From contig JAJYHT010000057.1 in assembly GCA_021784595.1 (NCBI GenBank), forward strand, positions 51,780-115,779: a DNA stretch of 64,000 nt, in the 5' to 3' direction. The translations under genes and the position numbers were made by a program. The DNA is from Bacillota bacterium (GTDB lineage Bacteria; Bacillota; Sulfobacillia; Sulfobacillales; Sulfobacillaceae). The notes under the pieces were generated by a model. The model ran no database searches, had not been told where the DNA came from, and worked only from the letters and a program-made list of their open reading frames with translations. Shown here one piece after another: positions 1 through 10,014 of this stretch. The stretch's first letter is position 1, and the number at the start of each line of letters is the position of its first letter.

Positions 1-476
1 GAACGCAATATTTCCATAGCGACTACGGTCGCGCCATATTCCGCCAAAATTAAGTCTTGGTCATCGAATTCTCGCCCAAACCGAGAGATGACCAACGTTC
101 CTAGGCGGTCACCGCCGCCGTTGACCGGCACAATGGTGGTAATTTTGTTTTCGTAGATACACGGTTTGTCACGGAAAAATACGCATCGTTGACTTTCTTG
201 CGACACATTGGAAAAAGTTTCGTCCACCTTCAGCAGTCCAGAATTGTAGGCCTGAGGAAAGACTTCTTGCCCCAACACCTCGCGAATCATCACGTCGCAT
301 TCAAAGGAATCCAACAAGGCATACCCAAGCACTTTGCCGCGCCGACTCACGACGTAGACATTGGCAGCAATCAGCTCGCTCAAAATTTGCGCCATTTCTT
401 CAAAGTTTACTGGATGGCCCGCCGTACGCTGTAATAATCGATTAATCCGTCGTGTCTTTTCAAGCAATTCTTCCAC
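1..476 (-). CDS. codY: CodY, GTP/branched-chain amino acid-sensing repressor (3' truncated by window edge)
   Basis: Translating the minus strand from a GTG at 476 gives a protein starting EELLEKTRRINRLLQ, which is the CodY N-terminus. About 158 residues are visible, covering the GAF sensor domain (FEEMAQILSEL, GYALLDSFECD, PVNGGGDRLGTLVISRFG). The C-terminal winged helix lies beyond position 1. An AGGAGG sits 8 nt before the GTG. CodY is the global nutritional repressor of Firmicutes, sensing GTP and branched-chain amino acids. It follows hslV-hslU as in Bacillus, but a 103-bp gap and its own -10 suggest separate transcription. Confidence 0.95.
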   Translation of the reverse strand, partial: MEELLEKTRRINRLLQRTAGHPVNFEEMAQILSELIAANVYVVSRRGKVLGYALLDSFECDVMIREVLGQEVFPQAYNSGLLKVDETFSNVSQESQRCVFFRDKPCIYENKITTIVPVNGGGDRLGTLVISRFGREFDDQDLILAEYGATVVAMEILR

Positions 477-533
477 GACAAAAGCCTCCTCAAATTTCGT
501 TAATTCGTCACCACTGCCTAAATTCCGGTTATG

Positions 534-539
534 AGTATA
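534..539 (-). promoter_or_regulatory. Putative extended -10 promoter for codY
   Basis: On the minus strand TGGTATACT gives an extended -10 (TATACT at 534-539), about 50 nt before the codY Shine-Dalgarno. No convincing -35 is seen, which is compatible with an extended -10 promoter. The same TGGTATACT string occurs before rsmD. Confidence 0.5.
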
Positions 540-579
540 CCATACTGTGGGTTTGGAATGTGATAACGAAACCAAAAAT

Positions 580-1986
580 TCAGAGTATATACCGATTAAT
601 GTCAATATTATCAGCTATCCGCGCTAACCGCTGATCGACATATGATGCGGTAATCGGAATAGTTTGCCCTTGGAGCTCGGATGCTTCAAAACTAAGTTCT
701 TCCAATACTTTTTCTAGAATCGTGTGCAAGCGGCGGGCACCAATATTTTCTGTGTCCCGGTTCACGCGATCGGCGTAGCGGGCCATTGCCCACAGTGCCT
801 GGTCGTCAAACTGAATGGTGACTCCTTCCGCCCCAAGCAACGCTTGATATTGAAAGATCAAAGAGTTTTTGGGCTCGGTAAGGATGCGGTAAAAATCATT
901 TTCGGTTAATGCGGTAAATTCTACTCTAATCGGGAACCTCCCCTGCAATTCTGGAATCAGATCGCTGGGTTTGGAAACATGAAAGGCGCCTGCAGCGATA
1001 AATAAGATATGATCTGTTTTTACAGGGCCATACTTGGTATTGACGGTTGATCCTTCAACAATGGGCAAAATGTCGCGTTGCACTCCTTCGCGGCTGACGT
1101 CGGGTCCATGCGCATCGTGCCCTGAAGCGATCTTATCGAATTCGTCAATAAAAATTATGCCTTGCTGCTCGGCCCGCCATACAGCGTCAGCATTGGCTGC
1201 ATCGGTATCAATCAGCTTTTGTGCCTCTTCCTGGGTTAAGATCTTGCGGGCCTCCGCCACCGTCATTTTGCGCCGTTTTGTGCGTTTAGGCAACAAATTG
1301 CCAAACATTTCGCCCAAATTCATTTGGTTGTCTTCAGCCCCGGGCATATTGCCCATCATGGGCATGGTGGGACCGGCATCTTCCACATCCACTTCCACCA
1401 ACTCGTGTTCCATAGCTTTCATGCGCAGCTTTTCTCGAATTCGCCGTCGGTCTTCGTCGATGCGGCGCCGCTCTTCACTGCCTAGAGGCTGACGCGACTG
1501 GTAGTTGCCCCCTGCCCCCCCAAAAAACGCTTCAAACGGATTTTTAGTCCCGACATCCTCGGAAGGATCCGGCACTAAAGCTGCCACAATACGGTCTTCT
1601 GCTGCTCGCTCGGCGCGATCTTTAACCGATCCTGTCCGCTCTTCCTTAACCATACGAATGCTGGTTTCCACCAAATCGCGGACCATGGCATCCACATCCC
1701 GCCCCACATACCCTACTTCGGTAAATTTAGTAGCCTCCACTTTGATAAAGGGAACGCGCAATAGGCGGGCCAAGCGGCGTGCCACTTCGGTTTTTCCGAC
1801 TCCGGTCGGTCCAATCATCAAGATGTTCTTGGGTGTAATTTCTTCTTGCAATTCCGGGTCCAATCGGCTTCGCCGCCAACGATGGCGGAGTGCAATCGCG
1901 ACCGCCCGTTTGGCGTCATTTTGTCCTACGATGTACTTATCCAATTCTTCTACAATTCTTTTCGGAGTTAACAATGCTTCATCCAT
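580..1986 (-). CDS. hslU: HslU (ClpY), unfoldase ATPase of the HslUV protease
   Basis: 468 residues, close to the family length. It opens [17 protein letters not shown], then Walker [14 protein letters not shown] near residue 60, a charged I-domain (about 110-240), Walker [12 protein letters not shown] near 275, and a C-terminal sensor-2 region ending DINRYIL, the tail that docks into HslV. HslU hexamers unfold substrates and thread them into HslV in the cytoplasm. The ATG is preceded by GGGAGGG. It lies 20 nt after hslV, so the two are almost certainly co-transcribed. Confidence 0.97.
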   Translation of the reverse strand: MDEALLTPKRIVEELDKYIVGQNDAKRAVAIALRHRWRRSRLDPELQEEITPKNILMIGPTGVGKTEVARRLARLLRVPFIKVEATKFTEVGYVGRDVDAMVRDLVETSIRMVKEERTGSVKDRAERAAEDRIVAALVPDPSEDVGTKNPFEAFFGGAGGNYQSRQPLGSEERRRIDEDRRRIREKLRMKAMEHELVEVDVEDAGPTMPMMGNMPGAEDNQMNLGEMFGNLLPKRTKRRKMTVAEARKILTQEEAQKLIDTDAANADAVWRAEQQGIIFIDEFDKIASGHDAHGPDVSREGVQRDILPIVEGSTVNTKYGPVKTDHILFIAAGAFHVSKPSDLIPELQGRFPIRVEFTALTENDFYRILTEPKNSLIFQYQALLGAEGVTIQFDDQALWAMARYADRVNRDTENIGARRLHTILEKVLEELSFEASELQGQTIPITASYVDQRLARIADNIDINRYIL

Positions 1987-2006
1987 GCCTATGCCCTCCC
2001 TGCGTG

Positions 2007-2555
2007 TCAGCTCAAGGTCTCTATCGTTAGGTGATGATTGGTATATATGCAGATGTCGGCTGCAATGTCCAGCGATCGCTTCACAATCTCCTCAATGGTG
2101 GGCGGCTGTTCCAAAGATGCAAAGGCTCGTGCGGCCGCCAAGGCATAACTTCCTCCCGAGCCCACGGCGGCAATTTGATCATCGGGCTCGATGACTTCAC
2201 CGGTGCCCGAAAGGATAAATAAATCGCGCTGGTCCGCCACAATTAACAACGCTTCCAACTTGCCCAGCATGCGATCGGTGCGCCATTCGCGGCTTAACGC
2301 CACCGCAGCTCGCGGCAAATTGCCATGATGCTCCTCTAATTTACCTTCGAAGCGTTCAAAGAGCGTCAACGCGTCGGCGACCGCTCCCGCAAATCCGGCC
2401 AAAATGGCGCCATGATATAATCGACGGACCTTTTTGGCGGTATGTTTCATGACGGTGTTCTGTCCGAATGTGACTTGGCCGTCGCCCCCTATTACGGCGC
2501 GTCCGTCCTTCACCATCGCTAATATTGTTGTGCCATGAAATTCATATTGGGCCAT
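2007..2555 (-). CDS. hslV: HslV (ClpQ), threonine peptidase of HslUV
   Basis: The ATG at 2555 follows GGGGAGG and gives a 182-residue protein starting [13 protein letters not shown]; an upstream in-frame extension into xerC is not needed. The TTI motif matches the catalytic N-terminal threonine of HslV, so an eight-residue propeptide is predicted to be removed. Other family marks are [30 protein letters not shown] and [16 protein letters not shown]. It forms the double-ring proteolytic core of the ATP-dependent HslUV protease. The order xerC-hslV-hslU-codY is that of Bacillus. Confidence 0.96.
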   Translation of the reverse strand: MAQYEFHGTTILAMVKDGRAVIGGDGQVTFGQNTVMKHTAKKVRRLYHGAILAGFAGAVADALTLFERFEGKLEEHHGNLPRAAVALSREWRTDRMLGKLEALLIVADQRDLFILSGTGEVIEPDDQIAAVGSGGSYALAAARAFASLEQPPTIEEIVKRSLDIAADICIYTNHHLTIETLS

Positions 2556-2574
2556 TGGCTGAACCTCCCCTTCC

Positions 2575-3471
2575 TTATTCCTCGATGTGATGAGCCCGCG
2601 GATGGGCATTTTGGTAGACCCGGGTCAATTGATCTTGAGAAATGTGCGTGTAAATTTGGGTTGTTTTGAGACTGGCATGTCCTAACAATTCCTGGACGAT
2701 TCGCAAATCTGCCCCATTCATCAATAAATGGGTTGCGTACGAATGACGCAGCCAGTGCGGACTAATATTGCGCTGCACGGCGCTTTTCAGCATGATAGCT
2801 TTAACAATCCGCCGCACGCTGCGCGTGGTCAACCTGCCTCCCCGACGATTGACGAATACCGCTAGGGTGCGTGGACCCGCTAAACGAGGGCGGGTCTCCC
2901 TCAAGTAACGGTCCAGCGCGCGGATCCCAAAGGAGCCCAAAGGCACTAAACGGACCTTGCGTCCTTTTCCCATCACCCGCAACATACCGTGATCCAAGTC
3001 CACATCCGCTAGGTTCATGTCAACGGTTTCTTGGCTACGCAATCCGGCCCCGTACATAGTTTCGATCAGAGCTAGGTTGCGAATCCCTAGTGGACCCTCG
3101 TGCCGACAAGCTGCTTCCATCATGGCGGTCATCTCATCGATGGTCAATACGCGGGGCAAACGCGCCCGAAAACGCGGAGACAACAATCTGCGGGCAGGAT
3201 TATCGCGTAGCTGCTGCTGCTCCAAATATCGAAAAAAGGATCGCACCACCGAGAGTTTACGTGCCATGCTGCGTGCCGACAAGCCGCTTTCTCCAAGTCC
3301 CAACAACCAACGGCGAACTTGTTTGGAATCCACTTCAGCCAGGTCCCCGACCTGTTCAGCAAACTGGCGCAAGTCCGATTCATAAGCCCTTAGCGTATGT
3401 TCTGACCGTCCTTGCACCGCATAAAGATATCGCAAATATGCCGCCATCCAGGTCTCATTGGATGATGGCAT
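2575..3471 (-). CDS. xerC: XerC-type tyrosine recombinase
   Basis: An N-terminal SAM-like core-binding domain is followed by a tyrosine-recombinase catalytic domain. The visible active-site elements are the Arg of YGAGLRSQE, the Lys of [31 protein letters not shown] and the nucleophile Tyr of TQIYTH. Xer recombinases resolve chromosome dimers at dif with FtsK. The ATG at 3471 is preferred because GAGG lies 8 nt upstream; an ATG at 3489 is possible but its spacing is poor. The start overlaps the end of trmFO, implying coupled translation. Confidence 0.92.
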   Translation of the reverse strand: MPSSNETWMAAYLRYLYAVQGRSEHTLRAYESDLRQFAEQVGDLAEVDSKQVRRWLLGLGESGLSARSMARKLSVVRSFFRYLEQQQLRDNPARRLLSPRFRARLPRVLTIDEMTAMMEAACRHEGPLGIRNLALIETMYGAGLRSQETVDMNLADVDLDHGMLRVMGKGRKVRLVPLGSFGIRALDRYLRETRPRLAGPRTLAVFVNRRGGRLTTRSVRRIVKAIMLKSAVQRNISPHWLRHSYATHLLMNGADLRIVQELLGHASLKTTQIYTHISQDQLTRVYQNAHPRAHHIEE

Positions 3472-4819
3472 GCGCGTAGCCTCTATCATCAGCCTCTAAT
3501 TCTCTGATAAATGATGTGAGAGATGTCATGGCTTGACTACGCAATAGCCGCCGGCGCTCCTTCTTTTCCTGAATTTGAGCAATCTCCGGTGCAATCGGCA
3601 GCACACCATAATTAGCATTCATCGGTTGAAAGTGTTCCGGATCGGTGTGGGTGATGTAATGGGCCAGCGCCCCCATCATGGTGTCTCTTGGCCACACCAT
3701 CTCTGACTTGCCCTGGCACCAGCGGCTGGCGTTGATGGCTGCCATGATGCCGGTGGCGGCTGATTCCACGTATCCCTCCACTCCGGTCATTTGGCCTGCA
3801 AACCAAAGCGAGGGACGGGTTTTGGCACTCAATCCCGGTTCCAGAAATTTCGGGGACCGAAGATAGGTGTTGCGGTGCATAACCCCATAACGCACAAACT
3901 CGGCATTGCGCAAAGCCGGGATCAAGGAAAAAACTCGTTTTTGCTCGCCCCATCTGAGGTTGGTTTGAAACCCCACCAGACTTAGCAAGGAGCCTGCGGC
4001 ATTGTCCTGCCGCAGCTGGACCACCGCATAAGGACGCCGTCCTCCCTCCAGTGGATTGGACAGCCCTATCGGTTTCATGGGCCCAAACAGCGGTGTTTTT
4101 TGTCCGCGGCGGGCTAATTCCTCAATCGGCAAACATCCTTCAAAAAATGCGGTGTTTGTCTCAAAGTCATGTCGGGGATGTTGTTCGGCTTCCATTAGGG
4201 CATGATAGAACGTCAAATATTGGTCCTTGGTCAAAGGACAGTTCAAGTAGTCTTGACTTCCCTCTCGCGATCCCCAAAAGGCTTGTGCCCGGTCCACTGA
4301 TTCCGCCAGTACTATCGGGGCCGCCGCATCAAAAAACGAAAGAAATGACTCGCCAAAAAAGGCCACGAGTGAGTGACCTAAATCACGGTGGGTCAGTGGA
4401 CCTGTTGCGATGATGGTGGGTCCCTGGGGAATCTCTGACACGACGGCACGGCGAAGATGAATCTTTGAGTGTTGTTCTAAGGTGGCGGTCAGTTGCCGGC
4501 TGAATTCATCGCGGTCAACCGTCAAAGCGGACCCGCCCGGAACTTGGGATTGTTCTGCCACCCGCAAAATGACTGAATTAAAGGCGCGCATTTCATCTTT
4601 CAACAGCGCAGCCGGTGTACTACCGACTGAACTGCCCAAGGAATTGGAACACACCAGCTCGCCGCACCGGTCCGTCATATGGGCAGGCGTCTGTTCCAAA
4701 GGACGCATCTCATACAAGTCAACCTCAAGCCCGCGGTGCACCAATTGCCAGGCTGCCTCCGATCCTGCTAGCCCTGCCCCCACCACAGTGACGCGATTAC
4801 TGCGCTTGCTCTGATTCAT
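3455..4819 (-). CDS. trmFO: TrmFO, folate/FAD-dependent tRNA uracil-54 C5-methyltransferase
   Basis: The protein of about 454 residues starting MNQSKRSNRVTVVG has an N-terminal FAD dinucleotide motif (VVGAGLAGSEAAW) and the family motifs YEMRP, GELVCSNSLGS and YLNCPLTKDQY. Cysteines of the last two motifs correspond to the catalytic pair in characterised TrmFO. It makes ribothymidine-54 in tRNA from methylene-tetrahydrofolate. An open frame extends further upstream into topA, but homology begins at the chosen ATG. The start overlaps the topA stop by about 20 nt. Confidence 0.95.
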   Translation of the reverse strand: MNQSKRSNRVTVVGAGLAGSEAAWQLVHRGLEVDLYEMRPLEQTPAHMTDRCGELVCSNSLGSSVGSTPAALLKDEMRAFNSVILRVAEQSQVPGGSALTVDRDEFSRQLTATLEQHSKIHLRRAVVSEIPQGPTIIATGPLTHRDLGHSLVAFFGESFLSFFDAAAPIVLAESVDRAQAFWGSREGSQDYLNCPLTKDQYLTFYHALMEAEQHPRHDFETNTAFFEGCLPIEELARRGQKTPLFGPMKPIGLSNPLEGGRRPYAVVQLRQDNAAGSLLSLVGFQTNLRWGEQKRVFSLIPALRNAEFVRYGVMHRNTYLRSPKFLEPGLSAKTRPSLWFAGQMTGVEGYVESAATGIMAAINASRWCQGKSEMVWPRDTMMGALAHYITHTDPEHFQPMNANYGVLPIAPEIAQIQEKKERRRLLRSQAMTSLTSFIRELEADDRGYAHAIIQ

Positions 4820-6914
4820 ATCCACAGCCCTCCTTGAGACAGAGGAAACTTTCGCGATTCCCGCGGCGTTTAAGAGCCATTGATGATCCACACTGGGGGC
4901 AAATTTTGTCGGTAGGCTGATTCCAAGTGACAAAATCGCATTCGGGATACCCGCTACATCCATAAAAGGTTCGTCCTCGACGGGTATGGCGTACGACCAG
5001 GGGCTTGCCACAACGCGGACATAGAGCTGCGGTTTTTTCCAGATAGGGCTTGGTAAATTGACAGTCCGGGTAGCCGGTACAGGCTAAGAACTTTCCGAAC
5101 CGTCCATACTTCACCTCTAACGGCTTGCCGCACCGATCGCAGATCTCGTCAGTAGCTTCTTTCGGCAACTCCAACTTTTCCACGTCTGACTCGGCCCGGG
5201 CCAACTCTTCAGCAAAGGGGCCGTAAAATCTCCGCAAAACTTCTTGCCACGCCATCTCATTGGATTCTACCAGATCCAGTTGGCTTTCGACCTCGGCGGT
5301 GAATGCCGTATTGACAATCTCCGGGAAGTACTCGCTGAGCAAATCGACCACCACACGTCCCAACATCGTGGGTAGCAGACGACGCTGGGACCTCTCTACA
5401 TATTGACGTTGCAATAGGGTATCGATAATGGGGGCATAGGTGGACGGACGACCAATCCCCAATTCCTCCAAGGTTTTTACCAAGGTCGCTTCGTTGAACC
5501 GGGGTGCGGGTTCCGTGAAGTGCTCTTGGCTGGCGATGCTCTTGACGGTGATTTCGACTCCTTCAGCTACTTTCGGCAGGGTGGTCAGAGAGGGATCGAT
5601 ATCACGTCCCTCGGGCTTGTTTTCTGGGGCTTCCTGGGTTTCCTGATAAATTTCAGTAAAGCCTTTGAATTTGATCAGCGCACCGCGAGCCCGAAATCGT
5701 TCGCGATTCTCGGCGACCAGGTCGATGGTGGTGGCGTCGTAAACTTGAGCTGCCATTTGGCTGGCAACAAACCGCTCCCAAATCAACCGATACAAGCGTA
5801 ATTGGTCACGATTAAGACTGCCCTTCAGGTGGTCCGGATGCCGGACCACCACGGTTGGCCGTATGGCTTCGTGGGCTCCTTGCGACCCAACCGGGTCCCG
5901 ATCTGCTCTGTGTTCAGTACTATCTTTTAGATATTGCGCTCCAAAAGTCATTTCAATATATTGTTTGGTTTCTGCTTCCGCAACTTCGGCTACCCGCACC
6001 GAATCGGTCCGAATATAGGTAACCAAGCCGACGGTTCCCTCGCCGGACACTTCTAGCCCTTCGTACAGTTGCTGCGCCAAGCTCATGGTGCGTTTGACCG
6101 AAAACCCTAAACGCCGCGAGGCTTCCTGCTGCAATGTAGAAGTGGTGAACGGTGGGGCGGGAAAACGTCGACGCTCTCGCGTCTTTACCGATTCGATCCT
6201 AATTGGGGATTCCAGGGGCGTTTGGCTCACCACTTGTTCGGCGTCTTCTGCCGTCAAACGACCCTTGTCGCCGCGCGGCCCAAAATATTCGCAATGCAAT
6301 AAAAGGGTTTCATCGCCCGCGTCCATTGTCACCGTAAAGTATTGCTGTGGCACAAAAGCCAAAATGTCATCTTCACGGTCCACCAGCAACTTTAGTGCTG
6401 CCGACTGCACTCTTCCCGCCGACAGGCCCGGACGAATTTTATGCCACAGCAGCGGAGACAATTGATAGCCGACCACCCGGTCCAACACCCGCCGGGCTTG
6501 TTGTGCATTGACTCGTGGTATATTGACAGGTCTTGCATGTTTAATCGCATGACTTACCGCATCTTTGGTAATTTCATGAAACTCAATGCGTTGGGTGGCA
6601 CCTGGCGGTATCCCCAAAGCCTCGGCTAAATGCCAAGAAATTGCTTCTCCCTCACGATCCGGGTCAGTCGCTAAAAAGACCTTGTCAGCCTTTTTTGCTG
6701 CATCCTTAAGCTCTTTCAAGAGCGGTCCCTTTCCCCGAATAGTGATATAACGAGGCATAAACCCATGCTCTACGTCCACACCAAACTGGCTTTTTGGCAG
6801 ATCACGAACATGGCCCATCGAGGCCTTTACTTGGTACCGGCTTCCTAAAAAGCGACTGATGGTTTTCGCCTTGGCTGGCGATTCGACGATAATTAATGGC
6901 TTTGCTTTCGGCAA
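4797..6914 (-). CDS. topA: DNA topoisomerase I (TopA)
   Basis: About 705 residues. It has an N-terminal Toprim domain (LIIVESPAKAKTI), DPDREGEAISWHLAE, the active-site tyrosine in VTYIRTDS, and three C-terminal four-Cys zinc ribbons (CDRCGKPLE, CPRCGKPLV, CPQCGSSMA). It relaxes negative supercoils behind transcription and replication. The TTG at 6914 is chosen over an ATG at 6932. GGGAGGTG lies 5 nt before the TTG, and the strong -10 at 6945-6950 would start the RNA only a few bases before that ATG. It heads topA-trmFO-xerC-hslVU. Confidence 0.95.
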   Translation of the reverse strand: MPKAKPLIIVESPAKAKTISRFLGSRYQVKASMGHVRDLPKSQFGVDVEHGFMPRYITIRGKGPLLKELKDAAKKADKVFLATDPDREGEAISWHLAEALGIPPGATQRIEFHEITKDAVSHAIKHARPVNIPRVNAQQARRVLDRVVGYQLSPLLWHKIRPGLSAGRVQSAALKLLVDREDDILAFVPQQYFTVTMDAGDETLLLHCEYFGPRGDKGRLTAEDAEQVVSQTPLESPIRIESVKTRERRRFPAPPFTTSTLQQEASRRLGFSVKRTMSLAQQLYEGLEVSGEGTVGLVTYIRTDSVRVAEVAEAETKQYIEMTFGAQYLKDSTEHRADRDPVGSQGAHEAIRPTVVVRHPDHLKGSLNRDQLRLYRLIWERFVASQMAAQVYDATTIDLVAENRERFRARGALIKFKGFTEIYQETQEAPENKPEGRDIDPSLTTLPKVAEGVEITVKSIASQEHFTEPAPRFNEATLVKTLEELGIGRPSTYAPIIDTLLQRQYVERSQRRLLPTMLGRVVVDLLSEYFPEIVNTAFTAEVESQLDLVESNEMAWQEVLRRFYGPFAEELARAESDVEKLELPKEATDEICDRCGKPLEVKYGRFGKFLACTGYPDCQFTKPYLEKTAALCPRCGKPLVVRHTRRGRTFYGCSGYPECDFVTWNQPTDKICPQCGSSMALKRRGNRESFLCLKEGCGYESEQAQ

Positions 6915-6944
6915 ACCCACACCTCCCGCCATTCACGTTGGTCT

Positions 6945-6950
6945 ATTATA
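6945..6950 (-). promoter_or_regulatory. Extended -10 promoter for the topA operon
   Basis: The minus strand reads TTTTGCTATAATAG, a consensus TATAAT with an upstream TGn. The predicted RNA start near 6938 leaves room for the GGGAGGTG Shine-Dalgarno and the TTG start of topA. It lies between rnhB and topA, splitting the cluster into two transcription units. Confidence 0.75.
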
Positions 6951-6991
6951 GCAAAATTCCAGGTGCATCCCGGATTCTGTTGATTATACCG

Positions 6992-7612
6992 CTATTGCCA
7001 TCGGAAGGTGCGGCGGTGGCACGGCGATGGGCCATGCAGTTGCAACATCGCACGATGGGATGCGGTAGGATATCCTTTATGTTGAGCAAGTCCATACTGA
7101 GGATATGCGACATCCAGTGCAGCCATGTAGCGGTCACGGATGACCTTGGCAACAATGGAAGCCGCCCCGATACTAACCGAAAGGGCGTCGCCATGCACTA
7201 TGGCGTGGACAATCCAAGGACCGTTCAACGGCACTGCATCGGATAATACCACATCCGGCACCAGCCCCAAAGCGGAAATTGACCGTGTCATGGCAAGCTT
7301 GGAGGCTTGATAGATATTGATCCGCTCTATAGTGCGCGGCCCCACCATGCCCACGCCTATCGAGAGAGAGCCATTTATTATCTCAGGATACAATCGATTG
7401 CGCTGCCTCTCCGTCAAAAGCTTGGAATCCTTTATGCCCCAGATCGGCTTGTGGGGATTCAACACCACAGCCGCCGCCACCACTGGTCCCGCCAAAGGCC
7501 CGCGTCCGACTTCGTCGACTCCCGCGACAAGCCTTTGAGCTTGCCAATAAGGGGACTCCAATTGAGACAGTTCATGCCACAACGCTTGATAATCGGCTGG
7601 TCTACGCGCCAT
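6992..7612 (-). CDS. rnhB: Ribonuclease HII
   Basis: 206 residues. It has the RNase HII signature VAGVDEVGRGPLAGPVVAA (the acidic DE pair), IKDSKLL, a third acidic residue in LSDAVPL, and SIGAASIVAKVIRDR followed by YPQYGLAQHKGYPTASH. It removes ribonucleotides and RNA of RNA-DNA hybrids. It overlaps the end of rbgA by 11 bp. In many Firmicutes dprA lies between rnhB and topA; it is not found here. Confidence 0.96.
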   Translation of the reverse strand: MARRPADYQALWHELSQLESPYWQAQRLVAGVDEVGRGPLAGPVVAAAVVLNPHKPIWGIKDSKLLTERQRNRLYPEIINGSLSIGVGMVGPRTIERINIYQASKLAMTRSISALGLVPDVVLSDAVPLNGPWIVHAIVHGDALSVSIGAASIVAKVIRDRYMAALDVAYPQYGLAQHKGYPTASHRAMLQLHGPSPCHRRTFRWQ

Positions 7613-8369
7613 GGGGAGGCCACTCCAAGCTTTTGGGCCCGAACGTTCCGTCGCGAACAGCGATCATCACGGCTTGGGCGGTGCGATGCCGGTCCACCCT
7701 GCCTCCAGTTGTAAGGTAGCCGCGCTTTTTGCCCCATTCTTCCCATGCTCCAGATTCGTTTATCTCAGGAAACAGCCAGTGCCAGGCTTGATCAGCCAAG
7801 TCTTCCAATTCATCTGGACTTGGAGGCACCACTCCTAAGACCTTGAGGCGCCAATCTTTGGACTTTCCCGGAGTCACCACCCCCGGAAGGTCCAGCCATT
7901 CCCAGCCACCCTCCAGACGAATCCACTGTGGTCCCCGGGTTATGCCAGGCTTAGCGCCAGTGGCCACTCGATTTTTTCCCACCATTCGGTTCAACAAAGT
8001 AGATTTTCCTAAGTTCGGCAATCCCACGACGGCTAATCGGAACGGTCCTGCAAACGCCCCCGTTAACACGTTGCGCAGCACCTTGTCCGCCTTTTGGCTG
8101 GAGGCAGTGAGGGCCACAGCGGTGATGGAGCGCGCTCGATACCAGTCCAGCCACAGGCTGTTAGCCTGTCCGCTGGCCAATTCAGCCTTGTTCATTACCA
8201 AAATGCGCGGCGTTCTGCCCACCCATTGCGCCATTGGAGCATGCCGAGTCAATTCCGGCGCTCGCGCATCCACCACTTCGATAAACGCGGTAAGATAAGG
8301 CGACAATTCGCGGATGGTCTTTTGGGTGGCAATCATATGCCCTGGATACCATGATTTGGATGCAGTCAT
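7602..8369 (-). CDS. rbgA: RbgA (YlqF), circularly permuted GTPase for 50S assembly
   Basis: 255 residues starting MTASKSWYPGHM, the typical N-terminus. The GTPase motifs are permuted: G4 (MNKAELA) comes first, then G1 (GLPNLGKSTLLN), the GITRGPQW G2 region and G3 (DLPGVVTP). The C-terminal ANTAR-like helical part reads to GTFGPKSLEW. RbgA acts late in 50S subunit assembly. It lies 4 nt after lepB and overlaps rnhB, so the three are likely one operon with rplS. Confidence 0.95.
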   Translation of the reverse strand: MTASKSWYPGHMIATQKTIRELSPYLTAFIEVVDARAPELTRHAPMAQWVGRTPRILVMNKAELASGQANSLWLDWYRARSITAVALTASSQKADKVLRNVLTGAFAGPFRLAVVGLPNLGKSTLLNRMVGKNRVATGAKPGITRGPQWIRLEGGWEWLDLPGVVTPGKSKDWRLKVLGVVPPSPDELEDLADQAWHWLFPEINESGAWEEWGKKRGYLTTGGRVDRHRTAQAVMIAVRDGTFGPKSLEWPPHGA

Positions 8370-8373
8370 CTCT

Positions 8374-8886
8374 TTATTTCAACCAGCGAAAATCAGAAAG
8401 TGGCCACCAGACAAGGAATGCTTGGCCCTTAAGATTTTTCATGGGCAAAAATCCAAAGTAACGGCTATCAAAACTTTTAGGACGATTGTCTCCTTCAACC
8501 CATAAATCGCCCGGCGGCACTTTGACCGGAGCGACATTCATCGATTGCCGATACTCTAAAAAGGGTTCGTGATATCTTTTGCCATTTATGTAGACGACGT
8601 TGTTGCGAACACTGATTATGTCACCCGGGACCCCGATAACACGCTTTATCCAATCTTGAGATTTAATTACCGGAGAACGAAACACAACAATTTGTCCGGT
8701 TTTCGGCGTCTCAAAATCATAAATTAGCTTATTCACCAATACCCGTTCGTTATTCTTCAAGGTAGGCAACATGGAAGTTCCCTGCACTTGAAAGGACTCG
8801 AAAACAAAAGTACGGATCAAAAACGCCAAGACAAATGCCAACACTACCGTTTCGATAATTTCCCGCCAGCCACTTCTCTTCGACAC
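8374..8886 (-). CDS. lepB: Signal peptidase I
   Basis: 170 residues. There is one N-terminal membrane segment (about 10-29), the catalytic serine in QVQGTSMLPTL, the general-base lysine in DWIKRVIGVPGD, and the downstream box GDNRPKSFDSRYFG. It cleaves signal peptides on the outer face of the membrane. The GTG start follows GGAGGGGG with good spacing. Its position between rplS and rbgA is as in many Clostridia. Confidence 0.95.
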   Translation of the reverse strand: MSKRSGWREIIETVVLAFVLAFLIRTFVFESFQVQGTSMLPTLKNNERVLVNKLIYDFETPKTGQIVVFRSPVIKSQDWIKRVIGVPGDIISVRNNVVYINGKRYHEPFLEYRQSMNVAPVKVPPGDLWVEGDNRPKSFDSRYFGFLPMKNLKGQAFLVWWPLSDFRWLK

Positions 8887-8907
8887 CGTACCCCCTCCAA
8901 ACGTGAG

Positions 8908-8938
8908 GTGAAGGCACTCCGGGGCGGAGTACCTTCAC
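8908..8938 (-). other. Strong hairpin between rplS and lepB
   Basis: GTGAAGG and CCTTCAC arms, continued inward by ACTCCG/CGGAGT after one unpaired base each side, form a stable stem-loop in the intercistronic RNA. No U-tract follows, so it looks more like an RNA-stability or processing element than a full terminator. Confidence 0.5.
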
Positions 8939-8949
8939 GACCGCTAATA

Positions 8950-9291
8950 TCACCGACGCTCCTTAATACGCGCCGCCTTCCCACGCAACTTGCGCAGGTA
9001 GTATAGCTTGGCTCGCCGTACCTTGCCGCGCCGAACAACTTGAATCGACTCAATGCGGGGAGAGTGCAGCAAAAAGATACGCTCGACTCCCACACCGTAG
9101 CTGACTCGTCGGACAATCATGGTTTTGGATAGGCCAGAGCCCTTCAGTGCAATCACGACGCCCTCGTACATCTGTACCCGTTCGCGGTTTCCTTCGCGGA
9201 TTTTTACGGCTACGCGCACAGTGTCACCGGCACGAAACACCGGGATATCATGACGCATTTGGTCCTCTTCAAGCAATTTGATGTAATCCAT
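8950..9291 (-). CDS. rplS: Ribosomal protein bL19
   Basis: 113 residues, normal length. It shows [32 protein letters not shown] [29 protein letters not shown] and the basic tail [20 protein letters not shown]. It sits at the 30S-50S interface. AAAGGAGG lies a few bases before the ATG. It follows trmD as in most bacteria. Confidence 0.97.
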   Translation of the reverse strand: MDYIKLLEEDQMRHDIPVFRAGDTVRVAVKIREGNRERVQMYEGVVIALKGSGLSKTMIVRRVSYGVGVERIFLLHSPRIESIQVVRRGKVRRAKLYYLRKLRGKAARIKERR

Positions 9292-9309
9292 CGCAAAGTC
9301 CTCCTTTCG

Positions 9310-10014
9310 CTAAAATTTATTTGGCTGATTGTTCAAAAGGTCTGGTCGACGCTCACGCGTCGTCGTTACCCGCATCTGACGCTTATATTCCAAAATCTTT
9401 TGGTGATCGCCCGACAGGAGCACTGGCGGGACGGCCAGACATCGATAGGTGGCTGGACGGGTGTACTGAGGTCCCTCGAGCAGGCCTTCGGCGCCATGGC
9501 TAAAAGAATCATCGAGAGCGGCAGACTCAGCGCCCAACACTCCCGGCAATAGGCGGACAACCGCATCGACCATAATCATAGCAGGCAACTCGCCGCCTGT
9601 CACAACAAAGTCTCCGATTGACACTTCTTGTGCACCGAGCACCGTGATGGCTCGTTGGTCCAAACCCTCGTAATGGCCGGCCACAATGATCAAATGGTCG
9701 AGTTGAGCCCATTGGTTGGCCAAGTCTTGGGTAAACGTTGTCCCTTGCGCCGACGTGGCTATAATCTTGGGCGGCACAGCATGATGCATAGCTGCCCACT
9801 CTACGGCAGGCACTACCACATCGGGGCGCAACAACATACCAACCCCGCCCCCAAATGGATAATCGTCAGTCGTGCGATGGGGCCCGACGCCAAAGTCTCG
9901 CAGAGCAATCGCGCGCAGTTCGACTAGGCCTTTATCTTGCGCTCGTTTCAAAATACTGTTCTCAAAGACCTGGACCATCATTTCGGGAAACAACGTAACC
10001 ACCTGGATGACCAT
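9310..10014 (-). CDS. trmD: TrmD, tRNA (guanine-37-N1) methyltransferase
   Basis: 234 residues. Motifs are VVTLFPEM, DFGVGPHRTTDDYPFGGG, the knotted SAM-binding region IIVAGHYEGLDQRA and SIGDFVVTGGELPAM, and LLEGPQYTRP. It methylates G37 of tRNAs and prevents frameshifting. The start codon overlaps the rimM stop (TAATG), indicating translational coupling in rpsP-rimM-trmD-rplS. Confidence 0.97.
   Translation of the reverse strand: MVIQVVTLFPEMMVQVFENSILKRAQDKGLVELRAIALRDFGVGPHRTTDDYPFGGGVGMLLRPDVVVPAVEWAAMHHAVPPKIIATSAQGTTFTQDLANQWAQLDHLIIVAGHYEGLDQRAITVLGAQEVSIGDFVVTGGELPAMIMVDAVVRLLPGVLGAESAALDDSFSHGAEGLLEGPQYTRPATYRCLAVPPVLLSGDHQKILEYKRQMRVTTTRERRPDLLNNQPNKF

Noticed and set aside
1505..2194. 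Long plus-strand open frame (229 codons)
   Set aside because: It lies wholly antisense to hslU and hslV, has no ribosome site and its translation shows Ser/Arg-rich shadow composition.
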